This document shows, piece after piece, positions 28,753-37,601 of a stretch of 64,000 bases of DNA. A program made the translations under genes and the position numbers. Below the pieces are notes generated by a model. It did not search any database. It had not been told where the DNA came from and saw only the letters and a program-made list of their open reading frames with translations. The stretch's first letter is position 1, and each line of letters opens with the position of its first letter. This stretch comes from Anaerococcus vaginalis ATCC 51170 (lineage in GTDB: Bacteria > Bacillota > Clostridia > Tissierellales > Peptoniphilaceae): NCBI RefSeq assembly GCF_000163295.1, contig NZ_GG700527.1:1321837-1385836 (forward strand), read 5' to 3'.

Positions 28753-29570
28753 AAATTTCCCTCCCTTATTTTTGCTCTTTTTATAATTTCTTCATCGCTA
28801 ATTTCTGATATATTATCCATCAAATTTACAAAAAAACTATAGGGCTTTTTTGTATCAGAAATTTCTCCAGATATTTCCAAAATAAGAAGAGCTAAAATTG
28901 ACGCATCGATTGGATTTGAAACTGATAAAAATGTAGAAATTAAGCCTGTCAACATACAACCTGTGGCTGTAATTTTTGAAAGATTATCACAACCATTTTC
29001 AAACAAAAAATACTTATCATCTTTTAATAAAATATCAGTTTTTCCTGTAATCAAAACTGTCGTTTTGTATTTTTTTGAAAGCTTTTGAGAAATTTCCGTA
29101 AAATATTTTATATTTTTATCCGAAACCTCATCCTCATCTCCTGCATCTATTCCTTTAGCATGAGATTTTTCTCCACAAAGAGAAAGAATTTCCGATGAAT
29201 TTCCCTTAATGACTTCAAATTTATATTTTTCTAGCAAATTTTTTGCAAAATCAAGCCTAATTTTACTTGCACCAACTCCAACCACATCCATTATTACGGG
29301 AATATTTTTCTCATTTGCAAATTTTGTCGCTATTTCCATTGCTTTTAATCTCGAATTTGTAATATTTCCAAGATTTATAGAAAGCGAATCTGAAATTTTT
29401 ACAATTTCTTCCATTTCATCTTCGCATTCGGCACAAATTGCCTTGGCTCCTTGAAATAAAATCGAATTTGCCACCATATTTATGGCAATTGGATTTGTAA
29501 TTGCGTGAATTAATGGAATTTTTTCCCTAACAAATTTTCTATTTTCAAGAATTTTTTTTAGATTTTTCAT
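28749..29570 (-). CDS. thiM: Hydroxyethylthiazole kinase
   Basis: 273 residues from the ATG at 29570; an ATG two codons earlier (29576) is too close to the GGAG SD. It phosphorylates salvaged hydroxyethylthiazole. Family motifs are IHAITNPIAINMVANSIL (near 20), VIMDVVGVGASKIR (near 95), VIKGNSSEI (near 120) and the ATP/Mg site ITATGCMLTGLISTFL (near 205-220). It overlaps thiW and thiE. Together with de novo thiazole genes thiFSGH, the cell has both a synthetic and a salvage route to the thiazole. Confidence 0.94.
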   Translation of the reverse strand: MKNLKKILENRKFVREKIPLIHAITNPIAINMVANSILFQGAKAICAECEDEMEEIVKISDSLSINLGNITNSRLKAMEIATKFANEKNIPVIMDVVGVGASKIRLDFAKNLLEKYKFEVIKGNSSEILSLCGEKSHAKGIDAGDEDEVSDKNIKYFTEISQKLSKKYKTTVLITGKTDILLKDDKYFLFENGCDNLSKITATGCMLTGLISTFLSVSNPIDASILALLILEISGEISDTKKPYSFFVNLMDNISEISDEEIIKRAKIREGNL

Positions 29571-30084
29571 ATACATTTACTCCAAGCTTTTTTTGTATGG
29601 AATATAAAACTTTAGATTTTTGCAAAGTTTTTAAGAAAATATAAGCTACACTTCCTCCAATAATTATTGCAATTGTAAAAGAAGGTAGGTAAAAATACCA
29701 AGTTATATCGCCTGTTCCATAAAATAATTTCATAACTGGATAAGAAACAATAGCTCCAATTATTCCTGTTCCAATTATTTCTCCAACTACAGCTGCCAAT
29801 AAATTTCCTTTCGATTTTCTATAAAAAATTCCAGAAAGCATAGCTCCAAAAATTTGTCCAGTTATGGCAAGAGGAGGAATTCCTAGAAAACTCATTCTCA
29901 AAAATGCAGTTATTAATCCATTTAAAAGCGAATACCACGGTCCCAAAAAAACTGAACAAACAATATTTACAAAATGAGCCGTCGGAGCAAAACCTTCAAA
30001 TCTTAAAATTGGAGAAATAACAACTCCAATAGTGATAAACATTGAAAGACTTAGCATAATAAGCAAAGAATTATTTTTTTTCAT
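29545..30084 (-). CDS. thiW: ECF transporter S component ThiW (thiazole/thiamine precursor uptake)
   Basis: 179 residues with five to six hydrophobic segments. The segments FAPTAHFVNIVCSVFLGP (near 30-47) and MSFLGIPPLAITGQIFGA (near 64-81) are characteristic of ThiW, the substrate-binding membrane component of energy-coupling-factor transporters thought to import the thiazole moiety. Its ATPase/EcfT partners are not in the window. Position directly before thiM, which phosphorylates the imported thiazole, supports the assignment. SD AGGAGAG. Confidence 0.9.
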   Translation of the reverse strand: MKKNNSLLIMLSLSMFITIGVVISPILRFEGFAPTAHFVNIVCSVFLGPWYSLLNGLITAFLRMSFLGIPPLAITGQIFGAMLSGIFYRKSKGNLLAAVVGEIIGTGIIGAIVSYPVMKLFYGTGDITWYFYLPSFTIAIIIGGSVAYIFLKTLQKSKVLYSIQKKLGVNVYEKSKKNS

Positions 30085-30092
30085 AATCTCTC

Positions 30093-31247
30093 CTAAACAT
30101 TTATATAATCAGTAAAAACTGGAGTCATGCCAATTGCTTTTAAATCTTTAATTGCATCGTCACAAGACCTATTATCAGCAATTTCAAATTGCTCATCTCC
30201 CGTATCTTGAGAATTTTTTGATCTATGACCAATTGACGTATCAACCGATGCAGAAATTTTTGTTGCGGCATATTTTACTGCCAAATTTCTAAAATCACGA
30301 TCTTCTCTTGTTGAAAGAGTTATTGATGCAAATGGCAAAAATATTCTAAGGGCAAGCATAATTTGGAAAAATTTCTTATCATTTACTTCAAAAAATTTAA
30401 GCTCATCTGCTCCGTGAGTTGGTCTTATTCTTGGAAGAGAAATTGCAATTTCTGCGTGAGGATATTTTTTTTGAATTTTTTGAGCGTGAAGACCTAATTT
30501 AAATGCTTCTTCAATTGGATCATTAAGTCCAAAAAGCGTACCAAAACCTACTCCCCTAAATCCTGCCATCATTGCTCTTTCTTGAGTATCAATCCTGTAA
30601 ACCCAAGATCTTTTGTGACCATAAGGATGGTAAAAATCATAAGTTTTTGGATTGTAAGATTCTTGAAAAACTGTAACAAAATCTGCTCCTGCTTCTTTTA
30701 ATTTTTTATAATCAGAAACATTTGCAGGATAAACTTCTATTCCTATTGTTTTAAAATATTTTTTTGCAATTTCACATGCTTTTGCAATATATTCTACTGA
30801 TGAAAATTTTTTGCTCTCTCCTGTTAAAATCAAAACATCTTCAATTCCAGTATCTGAAAGAGCCTTCATTTCTTCTTCGATTTCATCAAAATTTAATTTT
30901 GCCCTTTTTATATCAGACTTTGCCCTAAAACCACAATACCTGCAAGAATTTTCACAATAATTTGCTATATAAATCGGAGAAAAAAGACAAACATTATTTC
31001 CAAAATATCTTACCCTCTTATCTTTTGCAAACTCTCCCATTTTTTCCAAATGATTTAAAGCTTTGTCGGATAAAAGATTGTAAAAATCTTCTTCATCAAG
31101 TCTTTCTTTTTCTAAACTTCTTAGAATATCATCATCGCTTACATTTTTATTTTTTATTTTTTCGTAATGATCTAAAACTTCGGTTTTTATATGAGAATCG
31201 ATTATATCCATTTCTGGAAAATAATCTGTAACTTTTTTAATATTCAT
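30093..31247 (-). CDS. thiH: 2-iminoacetate synthase (radical SAM)
   Basis: 384 residues from the ATG at 31247, one base after the thiG stop; an upstream in-frame TTG at 31256 is less likely. ThiH cleaves tyrosine to dehydroglycine (2-iminoacetate) and p-cresol for thiazole formation, the oxygen-free alternative to ThiO. The radical-SAM cluster motif CENSCRYCGF (near residue 78) binds [4Fe-4S]. Other ThiH/BATS-domain motifs are DVLILTGES and ISLPRIRPTHGAD. Translation is coupled to thiG. Confidence 0.94.
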   Translation of the reverse strand: MNIKKVTDYFPEMDIIDSHIKTEVLDHYEKIKNKNVSDDDILRSLEKERLDEEDFYNLLSDKALNHLEKMGEFAKDKRVRYFGNNVCLFSPIYIANYCENSCRYCGFRAKSDIKRAKLNFDEIEEEMKALSDTGIEDVLILTGESKKFSSVEYIAKACEIAKKYFKTIGIEVYPANVSDYKKLKEAGADFVTVFQESYNPKTYDFYHPYGHKRSWVYRIDTQERAMMAGFRGVGFGTLFGLNDPIEEAFKLGLHAQKIQKKYPHAEIAISLPRIRPTHGADELKFFEVNDKKFFQIMLALRIFLPFASITLSTREDRDFRNLAVKYAATKISASVDTSIGHRSKNSQDTGDEQFEIADNRSCDDAIKDLKAIGMTPVFTDYINV

Positions 31248-31248
31248 C

Positions 31249-32013
31249 TTAATCAAAAAAATCTCTTAGTGGAGATGATGGATCAGCTCCAGATTCTAAA
31301 ACTCTGCCTGGTTTTGAAAGATAAGCAAGACGCCCCGCTTCAATTCCAAGTTTAAAAGCTTTTGCCATCATTGTAATATCAGATGCACTGGCAATTCCTG
31401 TATTTGCCATAATTGCAGCAGCTCCCATTTCCATTGCCTCTGCAGCTTGACTTGGAAGGCCAATTCCTGCATCAACAATTACTGGAAGGTCAACCTCATC
31501 AATAATTATTTTTATAAATTCTTTTGTAACAAGGCCCTTGTTAGATCCAATTGGAGCAGCAAGAGGCATTATAGCAGCAGCTCCCGCCTCTTTTAAATCT
31601 CTTGCATAATTTAAATCTGGATACATATAAGGTAGAACAACAAATCCTTCATCAGCCAAAACTTTTGTAGCTTTCAAAGTCTCTTCGTTATCTGGCAAAA
31701 GATATTTTGTATCTCTCATAATTTCAATTTTTACAAAATTTCCACATCCCATCTCTCTTGCAAGTCTTGCAATTCTAATTGCCTCATCGGCATTTCTTGC
31801 TCCAGAAGTATTTGGAATAATTGTAACGTGTTTTGGTATATAATTTAAAATATTTGCCACATCTTTTGTATTAGCGCGCCTTAGAGCGACTGTGATCATT
31901 TCACATTCTGCATTTTTTACAGCAGCATCGATTAAATCCACAGAATATTTCCCACTACCAAGAATAAATCTTGAATTAAATTCTTTTCCACCTAGTATAA
32001 ATTTATCTTCCAT
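31249..32013 (-). CDS. thiG: Thiazole synthase
   Basis: 254 residues, a TIM-barrel enzyme that condenses DXP, dehydroglycine and ThiS thiocarboxylate into the thiazole phosphate. Typical motifs are [13 protein letters not shown] (near 12-24), the Schiff-base Lys region, [22 protein letters not shown] (near 87-108) and [20 protein letters not shown] (near 176-195). It overlaps thiF by 11 bp and lies one base from thiH. Confidence 0.95.
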   Translation of the reverse strand: MEDKFILGGKEFNSRFILGSGKYSVDLIDAAVKNAECEMITVALRRANTKDVANILNYIPKHVTIIPNTSGARNADEAIRIARLAREMGCGNFVKIEIMRDTKYLLPDNEETLKATKVLADEGFVVLPYMYPDLNYARDLKEAGAAAIMPLAAPIGSNKGLVTKEFIKIIIDEVDLPVIVDAGIGLPSQAAEAMEMGAAAIMANTGIASASDITMMAKAFKLGIEAGRLAYLSKPGRVLESGADPSSPLRDFFD

Positions 32014-32617
32014 AATAATCCTTCCTTATTTTTTTCAAACACTCAAGTGCCTCAAGGCTTGCCATAATTGATACATAGGCAAGATAAAGCCCATCTTTTT
32101 TTGCGTCTGATTTAAAATCACCAACCATAGTGATATTATTTATTTTTTTTACCTTAATATCTGAAAAATCTCCAAGTCCTGCCATGCCCGATGCAGTAAA
32201 AAGAAATTTATTTTCCTTTTTTGAAAAATAATCAAATGCCATTACCTTGGATTCTTTATTATCAAAAGCTTCAATAAAATAATCTGTATTTTCTACAATT
32301 TTATCCATATTTTTTTCATCCAAATACATATTTTTTGCATGAATTTTTGTATAGGGGATGGTTTCTGCGATTATTTTTTTTGTTGCAAGTACTTTTTCTT
32401 TGCCGATATCAGAAATTTTATAATTTTGCCTGTTTAAATTTGAATATTCAACCTTATCAAAATCATACAAAAAAATTTCTCCAATACCTGCCCTTGCCAA
32501 AATCATGGCAATATTTGAGCCAAGTCCCCCACAACCTAAAATTGAAACTTTTGCTTTTTCAAATATTTCATTGTCATTTTTATTTTGTCTTTTTAAAATT
32601 TTATCTCTTAAATCCAA
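32003..32617 (-). CDS. thiF: ThiS adenylyltransferase
   Basis: About 204 residues if translation begins at the TTG at 32617. That start lies 1 nt past the thiS stop with SD GGAGGGGG, and removes an N-terminal extension that would only restate the thiS tail in another frame. ThiF adenylates the ThiS C-terminus. The E1-like nucleotide site is [19 protein letters not shown], followed by the conserved NLNRQNY. The CxxC zinc pairs of larger E1 proteins are not present, as in the short clostridial ThiF. Confidence 0.9.
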   Translation of the reverse strand: MDLRDKILKRQNKNDNEIFEKAKVSILGCGGLGSNIAMILARAGIGEIFLYDFDKVEYSNLNRQNYKISDIGKEKVLATKKIIAETIPYTKIHAKNMYLDEKNMDKIVENTDYFIEAFDNKESKVMAFDYFSKKENKFLFTASGMAGLGDFSDIKVKKINNITMVGDFKSDAKKDGLYLAYVSIMASLEALECLKKIRKDYYGR

Positions 32618-32618
32618 A

Positions 32619-32816
32619 TCAACCCCCTCCAACAAAGGAAAAAACTTCCACCTTGTAGCCATCTTTTACAAGAAAATTTTTAAAATTTTCTCTTTTTACA
32701 AGTTCTTGGTTGACTTCAACAGCCACAAAGTGAGGATCAAATTTATTTTCTTTTAAAAATTCATACAAGGAAATTTCATTTTTTATTTTTACTTCCTTGC
32801 CATTTATTAAAACCAT
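32619..32816 (-). CDS. thiS: Sulfur carrier protein ThiS
   Basis: 65 residues from the ATG at 32816 with SD AGGAGGTG; a GTG at 32822 lies inside the SD and is rejected. A ubiquitin-like beta-grasp protein (VLINGKEVKI, VAVEVNQELVKR) ending in the Gly-Gly needed for thiocarboxylation (SFVGGG). It donates sulfur to ThiG. First gene of the operon, 1 nt before thiF. Confidence 0.93.
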   Translation of the reverse strand: MVLINGKEVKIKNEISLYEFLKENKFDPHFVAVEVNQELVKRENFKNFLVKDGYKVEVFSFVGGG

Positions 32817-32827
32817 ATTCACCTCCT

Positions 32828-32882
32828 AAAAAAAAGAACACAAATAGAAACCATACCCGAGGTGGTATGCCCCATTTGTGTT
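32828..32882 (-). promoter_or_regulatory. Second leader hairpin before thiS, terminator/attenuator-like
   Basis: On the minus strand AACACAAAT and ATTTGTGTT arms (32874-32882 / 32837-32845) enclose an inner CATACC/GGTATG hairpin and are followed by CT8. The inner loop contains CACCTC (32859-32864), complementary to GAGGTG of the thiS Shine-Dalgarno (32820-32825). It is separate from the riboswitch terminator upstream and could attenuate transcription, translation, or both. Confidence 0.6.
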
Positions 32883-32907
32883 TTGCACATAGATTATTTG
32901 ACTAACT

Positions 32908-32936
32908 ACTATAAATTAATTTTTTATTAGGATCAA
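32908..32936 (-). promoter_or_regulatory. Possible internal promoter between the TPP riboswitch and thiS
   Basis: On the minus strand TTGATC (32931-32936) and TATAGT (32908-32913) are 17 bp apart. The -35 overlaps the T-tract of the riboswitch terminator. Transcripts from it would bypass the riboswitch but still carry the second hairpin. Confidence 0.4.
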
Positions 32937-32960
32937 AAAAAGACCCTAACTAGGGTCTTT
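32933..32960 (-). terminator. Intrinsic terminator of the TPP riboswitch
   Basis: On the minus strand AAAGACCCT and AGGGTCTTT (32952-32960 / 32939-32947) with a 4-nt loop, followed by a T-run. It directly follows the aptamer, so it is the expected expression platform. Confidence 0.85.
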
Positions 32961-33062
32961 AAACTTCTTTTAAAATTTGCCGCTTTCTTACGCAGGTTTT
33001 AACCTAATCAAGTTTAAAGGGTTGATGAAAAATCATCTCTCAGCTAAAAGCACCCCTAGCTA
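32961..33062 (-). promoter_or_regulatory. TPP riboswitch (THI element)
   Basis: Minus-strand aptamer signatures occur in the right order: TAGGGGTGC, GCTGAGAGATGA, ACCCTTTAAACTTGATTAGG and CCTGCGTAAGAAAGC. They match the TPP-binding consensus (GGGGTGC / CTGAGA / ACCCTTTGAACCTGATCTGG / GCGTAGGGAAGC). It controls the thiSFGH-thiW-thiM-thiE operon, presumably by termination when thiamine pyrophosphate is plentiful. Confidence 0.95.
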
Positions 33063-33067
33063 TTTTT

Positions 33068-33096
33068 ATTATAGGACAAATTTATTTTATTTGCAA
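33068..33096 (-). promoter_or_regulatory. Promoter of the thiamine operon
   Basis: On the minus strand TTGCAA (33091-33096) and a perfect TATAAT (33068-33073) are 17 bp apart, placing the RNA start at the first base of the TPP aptamer. It lies just past the citZ stop. Confidence 0.75.
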
Positions 33097-33104
33097 AATA
33101 TTTT

Positions 33105-34445
33105 TTACCTATCTTCCAAAGATATGTAATTTTTTATTTGGCTTAGTGATTTGTAGGCTGGTCTTATTATTTTTGAATCTTCAATTTGTTCAAGTCTGTG
33201 AGCAGACCATCCAACTGTTCTTGCTATGGCAAAAATTGGAATATATAAATCTTTTGGAATATCTAGCATTTCATAGCAAAATCCTGAATATAAATCTACA
33301 TTTGCACAAATTGGATAGGATTTATTTAATCTTTCCATCAAAAGCCTTCCACCAATTTTCTCAATTTTTTCTATATATTCAAAATCTTTTTGTCTATTTT
33401 TAATTTTTGAAAGCTCTCTTGCCTTTTCTTTTAATAAAACTGCCCTTGGATCTGAGATTGTATAAACTGCATGTCCCAAACCATAAATCAAACCTTTTTT
33501 ATCAAAGGCCTTTTTGTCCAAAATTTTTTCCAAATATTTTTCTATTTCTTTTTCGTCTTCTATATTTTTTAAATTTTCCCTAATATTTTCAAGCATAAGG
33601 CTTACTTTTAAATTTGCTCCTCCATGTCTTGGGCCTTTGAGCGAACCAAGTCCTGTGGCAATGGCTGAATAGGTATCAGTTCCTGATGATGAAACTACAT
33701 GGGTTGCAAAGGCAGAATTATTTCCTCCTCCGTGTTCTGCATGAATTATCAGTAATAAATCCAAAATTTCTGCTTCTTCTTTTTTATATTTTTGGTCGAT
33801 TCTAAGCATAGAAAGTATATTTTCTGCAATTGATTTGTTTTCATCTTGATTGTGAATTACCAAAGATTTTCCATCAAAATTGTGAATTTTAACTTGGTAG
33901 GAATAAATTGCAATTAATGGCATTTTTGAAATCAAGGACAGAGATTGGGACAAAACATTTAAAGTATCTGTATTATCAGCCATTTCGTCATAAGAATAAA
34001 GGGCAAGCACTGACCTCATCATTATATTTACGATATTATTGCCTGGAAGATTTAGGATTGTATCTTCAAAAAATTTATTCGGCAAATTTCTTTCTTCTAC
34101 TAGAATTTTTTTGAAACTTTCTTGGTCGTTTTTATTTGCTAATTTATTGAAAAGCAAAAGATAAATAATTTCTTCAAAGCCAAATCTTTTTGTATTATTA
34201 AAATCTTCTACCATACTTGTGAGGGGATAACCCCTATAAAAAAGCTCGCCTTTGCTTGGAATTTTTTCTCCATTTTCGATTTTATAACCGCAAACATCGC
34301 CGACTTTTGTTACTCCAACCAAAACTCCAGTCCCATTTTTATTTCTAAGTCCTCTTTTTATAGAAAATTTATCGTAGAGGTTCTTATCTATTGTATTTTC
34401 TATTTTTATTTTTTTTGAAAGGTCTACAAGTTTATCTTTATTCAT
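33105..34445 (-). CDS. citZ: Citrate synthase
   Basis: 446 residues. It condenses oxaloacetate and acetyl-CoA. Active-site motifs are HAEHGGGNNSAFATHVVSSSGTD (near 233-255), GPRHGGANLKV (near 269) and GLGHAVYTISDPRA (near 322). The N-terminal extension compared with Bacillus CitZ (about 370) matches longer citrate synthases of anaerobic Firmicutes. SD GGAGGAGAAA; the start overlaps the end of the isocitrate dehydrogenase gene. Last gene of acn-icd-citZ. Confidence 0.94.
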   Translation of the reverse strand: MNKDKLVDLSKKIKIENTIDKNLYDKFSIKRGLRNKNGTGVLVGVTKVGDVCGYKIENGEKIPSKGELFYRGYPLTSMVEDFNNTKRFGFEEIIYLLLFNKLANKNDQESFKKILVEERNLPNKFFEDTILNLPGNNIVNIMMRSVLALYSYDEMADNTDTLNVLSQSLSLISKMPLIAIYSYQVKIHNFDGKSLVIHNQDENKSIAENILSMLRIDQKYKKEEAEILDLLLIIHAEHGGGNNSAFATHVVSSSGTDTYSAIATGLGSLKGPRHGGANLKVSLMLENIRENLKNIEDEKEIEKYLEKILDKKAFDKKGLIYGLGHAVYTISDPRAVLLKEKARELSKIKNRQKDFEYIEKIEKIGGRLLMERLNKSYPICANVDLYSGFCYEMLDIPKDLYIPIFAIARTVGWSAHRLEQIEDSKIIRPAYKSLSQIKNYISLEDR

Positions 34446-35445
34446 TTTCTCCTCCCAAATTTTTGATTATTTCTTGGGTGATTTTCTCCAAACTTGCATC
34501 TCCTCCCAAATCTTTTGTATGGTTTTTCTTATCTTCCATTGTTTTTTCAATAGACTTTCTTAATTTTTTAGCCAAATTTTCTTCCCCAATATCATCAAGC
34601 ATAAGAGAAGCTGTGAGTAAAATTGCAATTGGATTAGCAAGATTTTTCCCAGCAATATCAGGAGCTGATCCGTGAACTGATTCATAAATTGCAATATCTT
34701 CTCCCTTATTTACTCCAGGAATTAAACCAAGTCCACCGACAAGGCCTGCTCCCAAATCTGACAAAATATCTCCGTACAAATTTTCAGTAACAATGACGTC
34801 AAATTTGTTTGGATTTAAAACCATTTGCATGGCAGTATTATCAACCAAAAGCTCTTCAAATTCTATATCTGGATAAGATTTTGAAATTTCACGTCCAACA
34901 TTTAAAAATAATCCATCGGTAAATTTCATTATATTTGCCTTGGTAACTATGGTCACTTTTTTCCTATTAAATTTTTTTGCATACTCAAAAGCTGCTTTTA
35001 TAATTCTTTCAGATTTTTTTCTTGTGATTACCTTTATTGAATGAAATTCATCTTCAGAAATTTTTTCCTCAAGGCCCATATACAAATCTTCAGTATTTTC
35101 CCTAAAAATTACCATATCGACATTTTCATATTTTGTTTTTATATTTTTGATTGATTTTATTGGCCTAATATTTGCAAAAAGATCGTATTTTTTTCTAAGC
35201 TCAACATTAATTGACCTAAAACCATGTCCAATTGGGGTTGTGATTGGGCCTTTAATTGCAATTTTGTTTTTTTCAATTGATTTAAAAACTTCATCTGGAA
35301 TAAAGGTATTTTCTTTTTCAAAAACACTGGCTCCAGCATTTACTTCTTCAAATTCAACTTTTGATCCCAAAGCCTTTAAAACTTTTTTCATAGAATCGCA
35401 AATTTCTGGACCGATTCCATCTCCTTTTATCAAAGTTACTTTCAT
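34438..35445 (-). CDS. icd: NAD-type isocitrate dehydrogenase
   Basis: 335 residues, the short isocitrate/isopropylmalate dehydrogenase fold. IRPIKSIKNIK and especially VIFRENTEDLYMGLE (near 110-125) match NAD-type isocitrate dehydrogenases rather than isopropylmalate dehydrogenase (which would read RELTGGIYFG). The metal site is ENLYGDILSDLGAGLVGGLG (near 218-237). Operon context between aconitase and citrate synthase supports production of 2-oxoglutarate. SD GGAG just before the ATG; 2-bp gap to acn. Confidence 0.92.
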   Translation of the reverse strand: MKVTLIKGDGIGPEICDSMKKVLKALGSKVEFEEVNAGASVFEKENTFIPDEVFKSIEKNKIAIKGPITTPIGHGFRSINVELRKKYDLFANIRPIKSIKNIKTKYENVDMVIFRENTEDLYMGLEEKISEDEFHSIKVITRKKSERIIKAAFEYAKKFNRKKVTIVTKANIMKFTDGLFLNVGREISKSYPDIEFEELLVDNTAMQMVLNPNKFDVIVTENLYGDILSDLGAGLVGGLGLIPGVNKGEDIAIYESVHGSAPDIAGKNLANPIAILLTASLMLDDIGEENLAKKLRKSIEKTMEDKKNHTKDLGGDASLEKITQEIIKNLGGENE

Positions 35446-35447
35446 AA

Positions 35448-37379
35448 TTACTCCAATTCTAAATTTTTGGCATAATTTAAATAGCCACCCATTTTTAATA
35501 TTTCAATTTCTCTTTTTGAAAATTCTCCCCTAACTTTTATTTCTATATCCTTATCCAAATCTTTTAAAATAAATTCTCCACTTTCCAAAGACTTTTCTAT
35601 ATTTTTTATTTGAATATTATCAAATTCTGATAATTTTTCATAATCTTCTTTCTTTTCAAATTCTAAAGGTAAAATTGCATTGTTAATCAAATTTGACCTG
35701 TGAATTCTTGCAAAAGATTTGGCAATAACCGCTTTTACATTTAAATACAAAGGAATTAAAGCAGCATGCTCTCTTGATGAACCTTGACCGTAATTTACAC
35801 CTGCAACAATAACTCCACCAGAGTTTTTTTCGGCTCTTTTTTTGAAATCATCGATTTTTGTTGTAAAGGCAAATTCTGATAAATATTCTATATTTGACCT
35901 AAATGGCAAAAGTCTAGCATTTGATGGGCAAATATCATCAGTCGTAATTCCATCGCCCCCCTTATAAATTATTTTTGAATTTATATCAGAAACAGGACTT
36001 GCCTTTGGAAATGGCTTGATATTTTTTCCCTTTACAGTTTTTTTAATTCTTTTTGATAAGTCTTCTTCTCTTTTTATAAAATAAGCATCAGTATGGTCAA
36101 AAATAATATTTTCGTCAAAATCTTTTTTAAATTCAGCCTCTTTTGGATTGGATATGAATCCATTAATTGCAGAAATCGCACAAGTTTCTGGACTTGCTAG
36201 ATAAATTTGAGCATCAATTGTACCAGATCTTCCCTTAAAATTTCTATTAAAAGACCTTAGAGAAATTCCACCAGCTTTTGGAGCTTGACCCATGCCTATA
36301 CAAGGCCCACAACCCGATTCCAAAATCCTTGCACCAGCCTTAATCATTTTTGCAAGGGACCCATTTTCAGATAATTTTTGCAAAATTGTGGCAGAGCCTG
36401 GAGAAATTACAAGAGATACATCAGGATGAACTTTTTTCCCATCAAGAATTGAAGCAACCTTCATCATATCCATATAAGATGAATTTGTACAAGATCCGAT
36501 TGCAACTTGGTCGATTTTTATTTTATCCATTTCAGAAATTTTTTGGTATTGGTCTGGAAAATGAGGTCTTGCCACAGCAGGTTCAATTTTACTTAAATCA
36601 ATTTCCATAAACTCATCATAAAAAGCGTCCTCGTCTGCCTCTAATTTTTTGTAATCTTCTTTCCTATTTTGACTTTTTAAATATTTTAAAGTATTTTCAT
36701 CAGAAGGAAAAATCGAAGTCGTCGCCCCAAGCTCAGCTCCCATATTACAAATTGTCGCCCTGTCGGTTACAGACAAAGACTTTACACCTTCTCCAGAATA
36801 TTCCATTATATATCCCGTTCCGCCTTTGACAGATAATTTCCCCAAAATATATAAGATCAAATCCTTGGCATTTACATAATCCTTCAAAGAATTTTTTAAT
36901 TTAATATTGAAAATTTTTGGAACTTTTATAAAATAAAAACCTCTTGCCATAGCAACAGCTACATCAAGTCCACCCGCTCCAATTGCAATTTGTCCCAAAG
37001 CTCCGCCCGTTGGAGTGTGAGAATCAGAACCTAGAAGAGTATTGCCAACTTTTCCAAATTGCTCCAATTGAACTTGATGACAAATTCCACAACCAGCCTT
37101 TGAAAAAGTTATACCAAATTTATTGGCAGCAGATTTTATAAATTCATGGTCGTCAGCATTTTCAAATCCTTGTTGGAGAATATTATGATCAATGTATGCA
37201 AGAGAATTTTCAGTTTTTACATCCTCAATATCCATTGCCTCAAGTTGCAAATAAGCCATAGTCCCCGTAGAATCTTGAGTTAAAGTTTGATCGATTTTAA
37301 TACAAATCTCCTCGCCAGTTTTTATCTTTCCTTGTAAAAGATGGTTTTCTAAAATTTTTATAGCTAATGATTTTTTCAT
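35448..37379 (-). CDS. acnA: Aconitate hydratase
   Basis: 643 residues, the shorter bacterial aconitase class. It isomerises citrate to isocitrate with a [4Fe-4S] cluster whose Cys ligands are in IGSCTNSSYMDM (near 293) and CGPCIGMGQAP (near 357). LGSDSHTPTGGALGQIAIGAGG is in the first third. The swivel domain starts near 490 (DDICPSN) and contains GVNYGQGSSREHAAL. First gene of the acn-icd-citZ operon, with its own promoter. Confidence 0.94.
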   Translation of the reverse strand: MKKSLAIKILENHLLQGKIKTGEEICIKIDQTLTQDSTGTMAYLQLEAMDIEDVKTENSLAYIDHNILQQGFENADDHEFIKSAANKFGITFSKAGCGICHQVQLEQFGKVGNTLLGSDSHTPTGGALGQIAIGAGGLDVAVAMARGFYFIKVPKIFNIKLKNSLKDYVNAKDLILYILGKLSVKGGTGYIMEYSGEGVKSLSVTDRATICNMGAELGATTSIFPSDENTLKYLKSQNRKEDYKKLEADEDAFYDEFMEIDLSKIEPAVARPHFPDQYQKISEMDKIKIDQVAIGSCTNSSYMDMMKVASILDGKKVHPDVSLVISPGSATILQKLSENGSLAKMIKAGARILESGCGPCIGMGQAPKAGGISLRSFNRNFKGRSGTIDAQIYLASPETCAISAINGFISNPKEAEFKKDFDENIIFDHTDAYFIKREEDLSKRIKKTVKGKNIKPFPKASPVSDINSKIIYKGGDGITTDDICPSNARLLPFRSNIEYLSEFAFTTKIDDFKKRAEKNSGGVIVAGVNYGQGSSREHAALIPLYLNVKAVIAKSFARIHRSNLINNAILPLEFEKKEDYEKLSEFDNIQIKNIEKSLESGEFILKDLDKDIEIKVRGEFSKREIEILKMGGYLNYAKNLELE

Positions 37380-37414
37380 TTTTTACCTCTTTACTTTAAT
37401 ATATTATTGTAATA

Positions 37415-37443
37415 ATTATACACCGAAGTAAAATAATTTCCAA
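37415..37443 (-). promoter_or_regulatory. Promoter of acn-icd-citZ
   Basis: On the minus strand TTGGAA (37438-37443) and TATAAT (37415-37420) are 17 bp apart, immediately after the T-run of the preceding terminator. Confidence 0.65.
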
Positions 37444-37471
37444 AAAAAAATCCCACGCAAATTACGCGGGG
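37442..37471 (-). terminator. Terminator upstream of the acn promoter (proC end)
   Basis: On the minus strand CCCGCG and CGTGGG arms (37465-37470 / 37452-37457, one G-U pair) precede T9. It insulates acn from proC. Confidence 0.75.
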
Positions 37472-37557
37472 AGAGATTTAAAATGATAAATTGTATTAGG
37501 TTAAAATTTAAAATAGCTATTAAAAAAAAATAGCTATTAAAATAAGAATAAAAAAAT

Positions 37558-37598
37558 AAATTCATAGGAAATTTTTTAAAAAAATCCCCCATGAATTT
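37558..37598 (-). terminator. Hairpin directly after proC
   Basis: AAATTCAT (37558-37565) and ATGAATTT (37591-37598) close a long stem whose interior (GGAAATTTTTT / AAAAAAATCC) also pairs. On the minus strand it is followed by TTTATTTTTTTATT. It could be the first of two tandem terminators for proC. Confidence 0.5.
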
Positions 37599-37601
37599 AA
37601 C

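Noticed and set aside
34438-35445. 3-isopropylmalate dehydrogenase (leuB)
   Set aside because: The RENTEDLYMG motif and the aconitase/citrate synthase neighbours favour NAD-isocitrate dehydrogenase; no other leucine genes are nearby.
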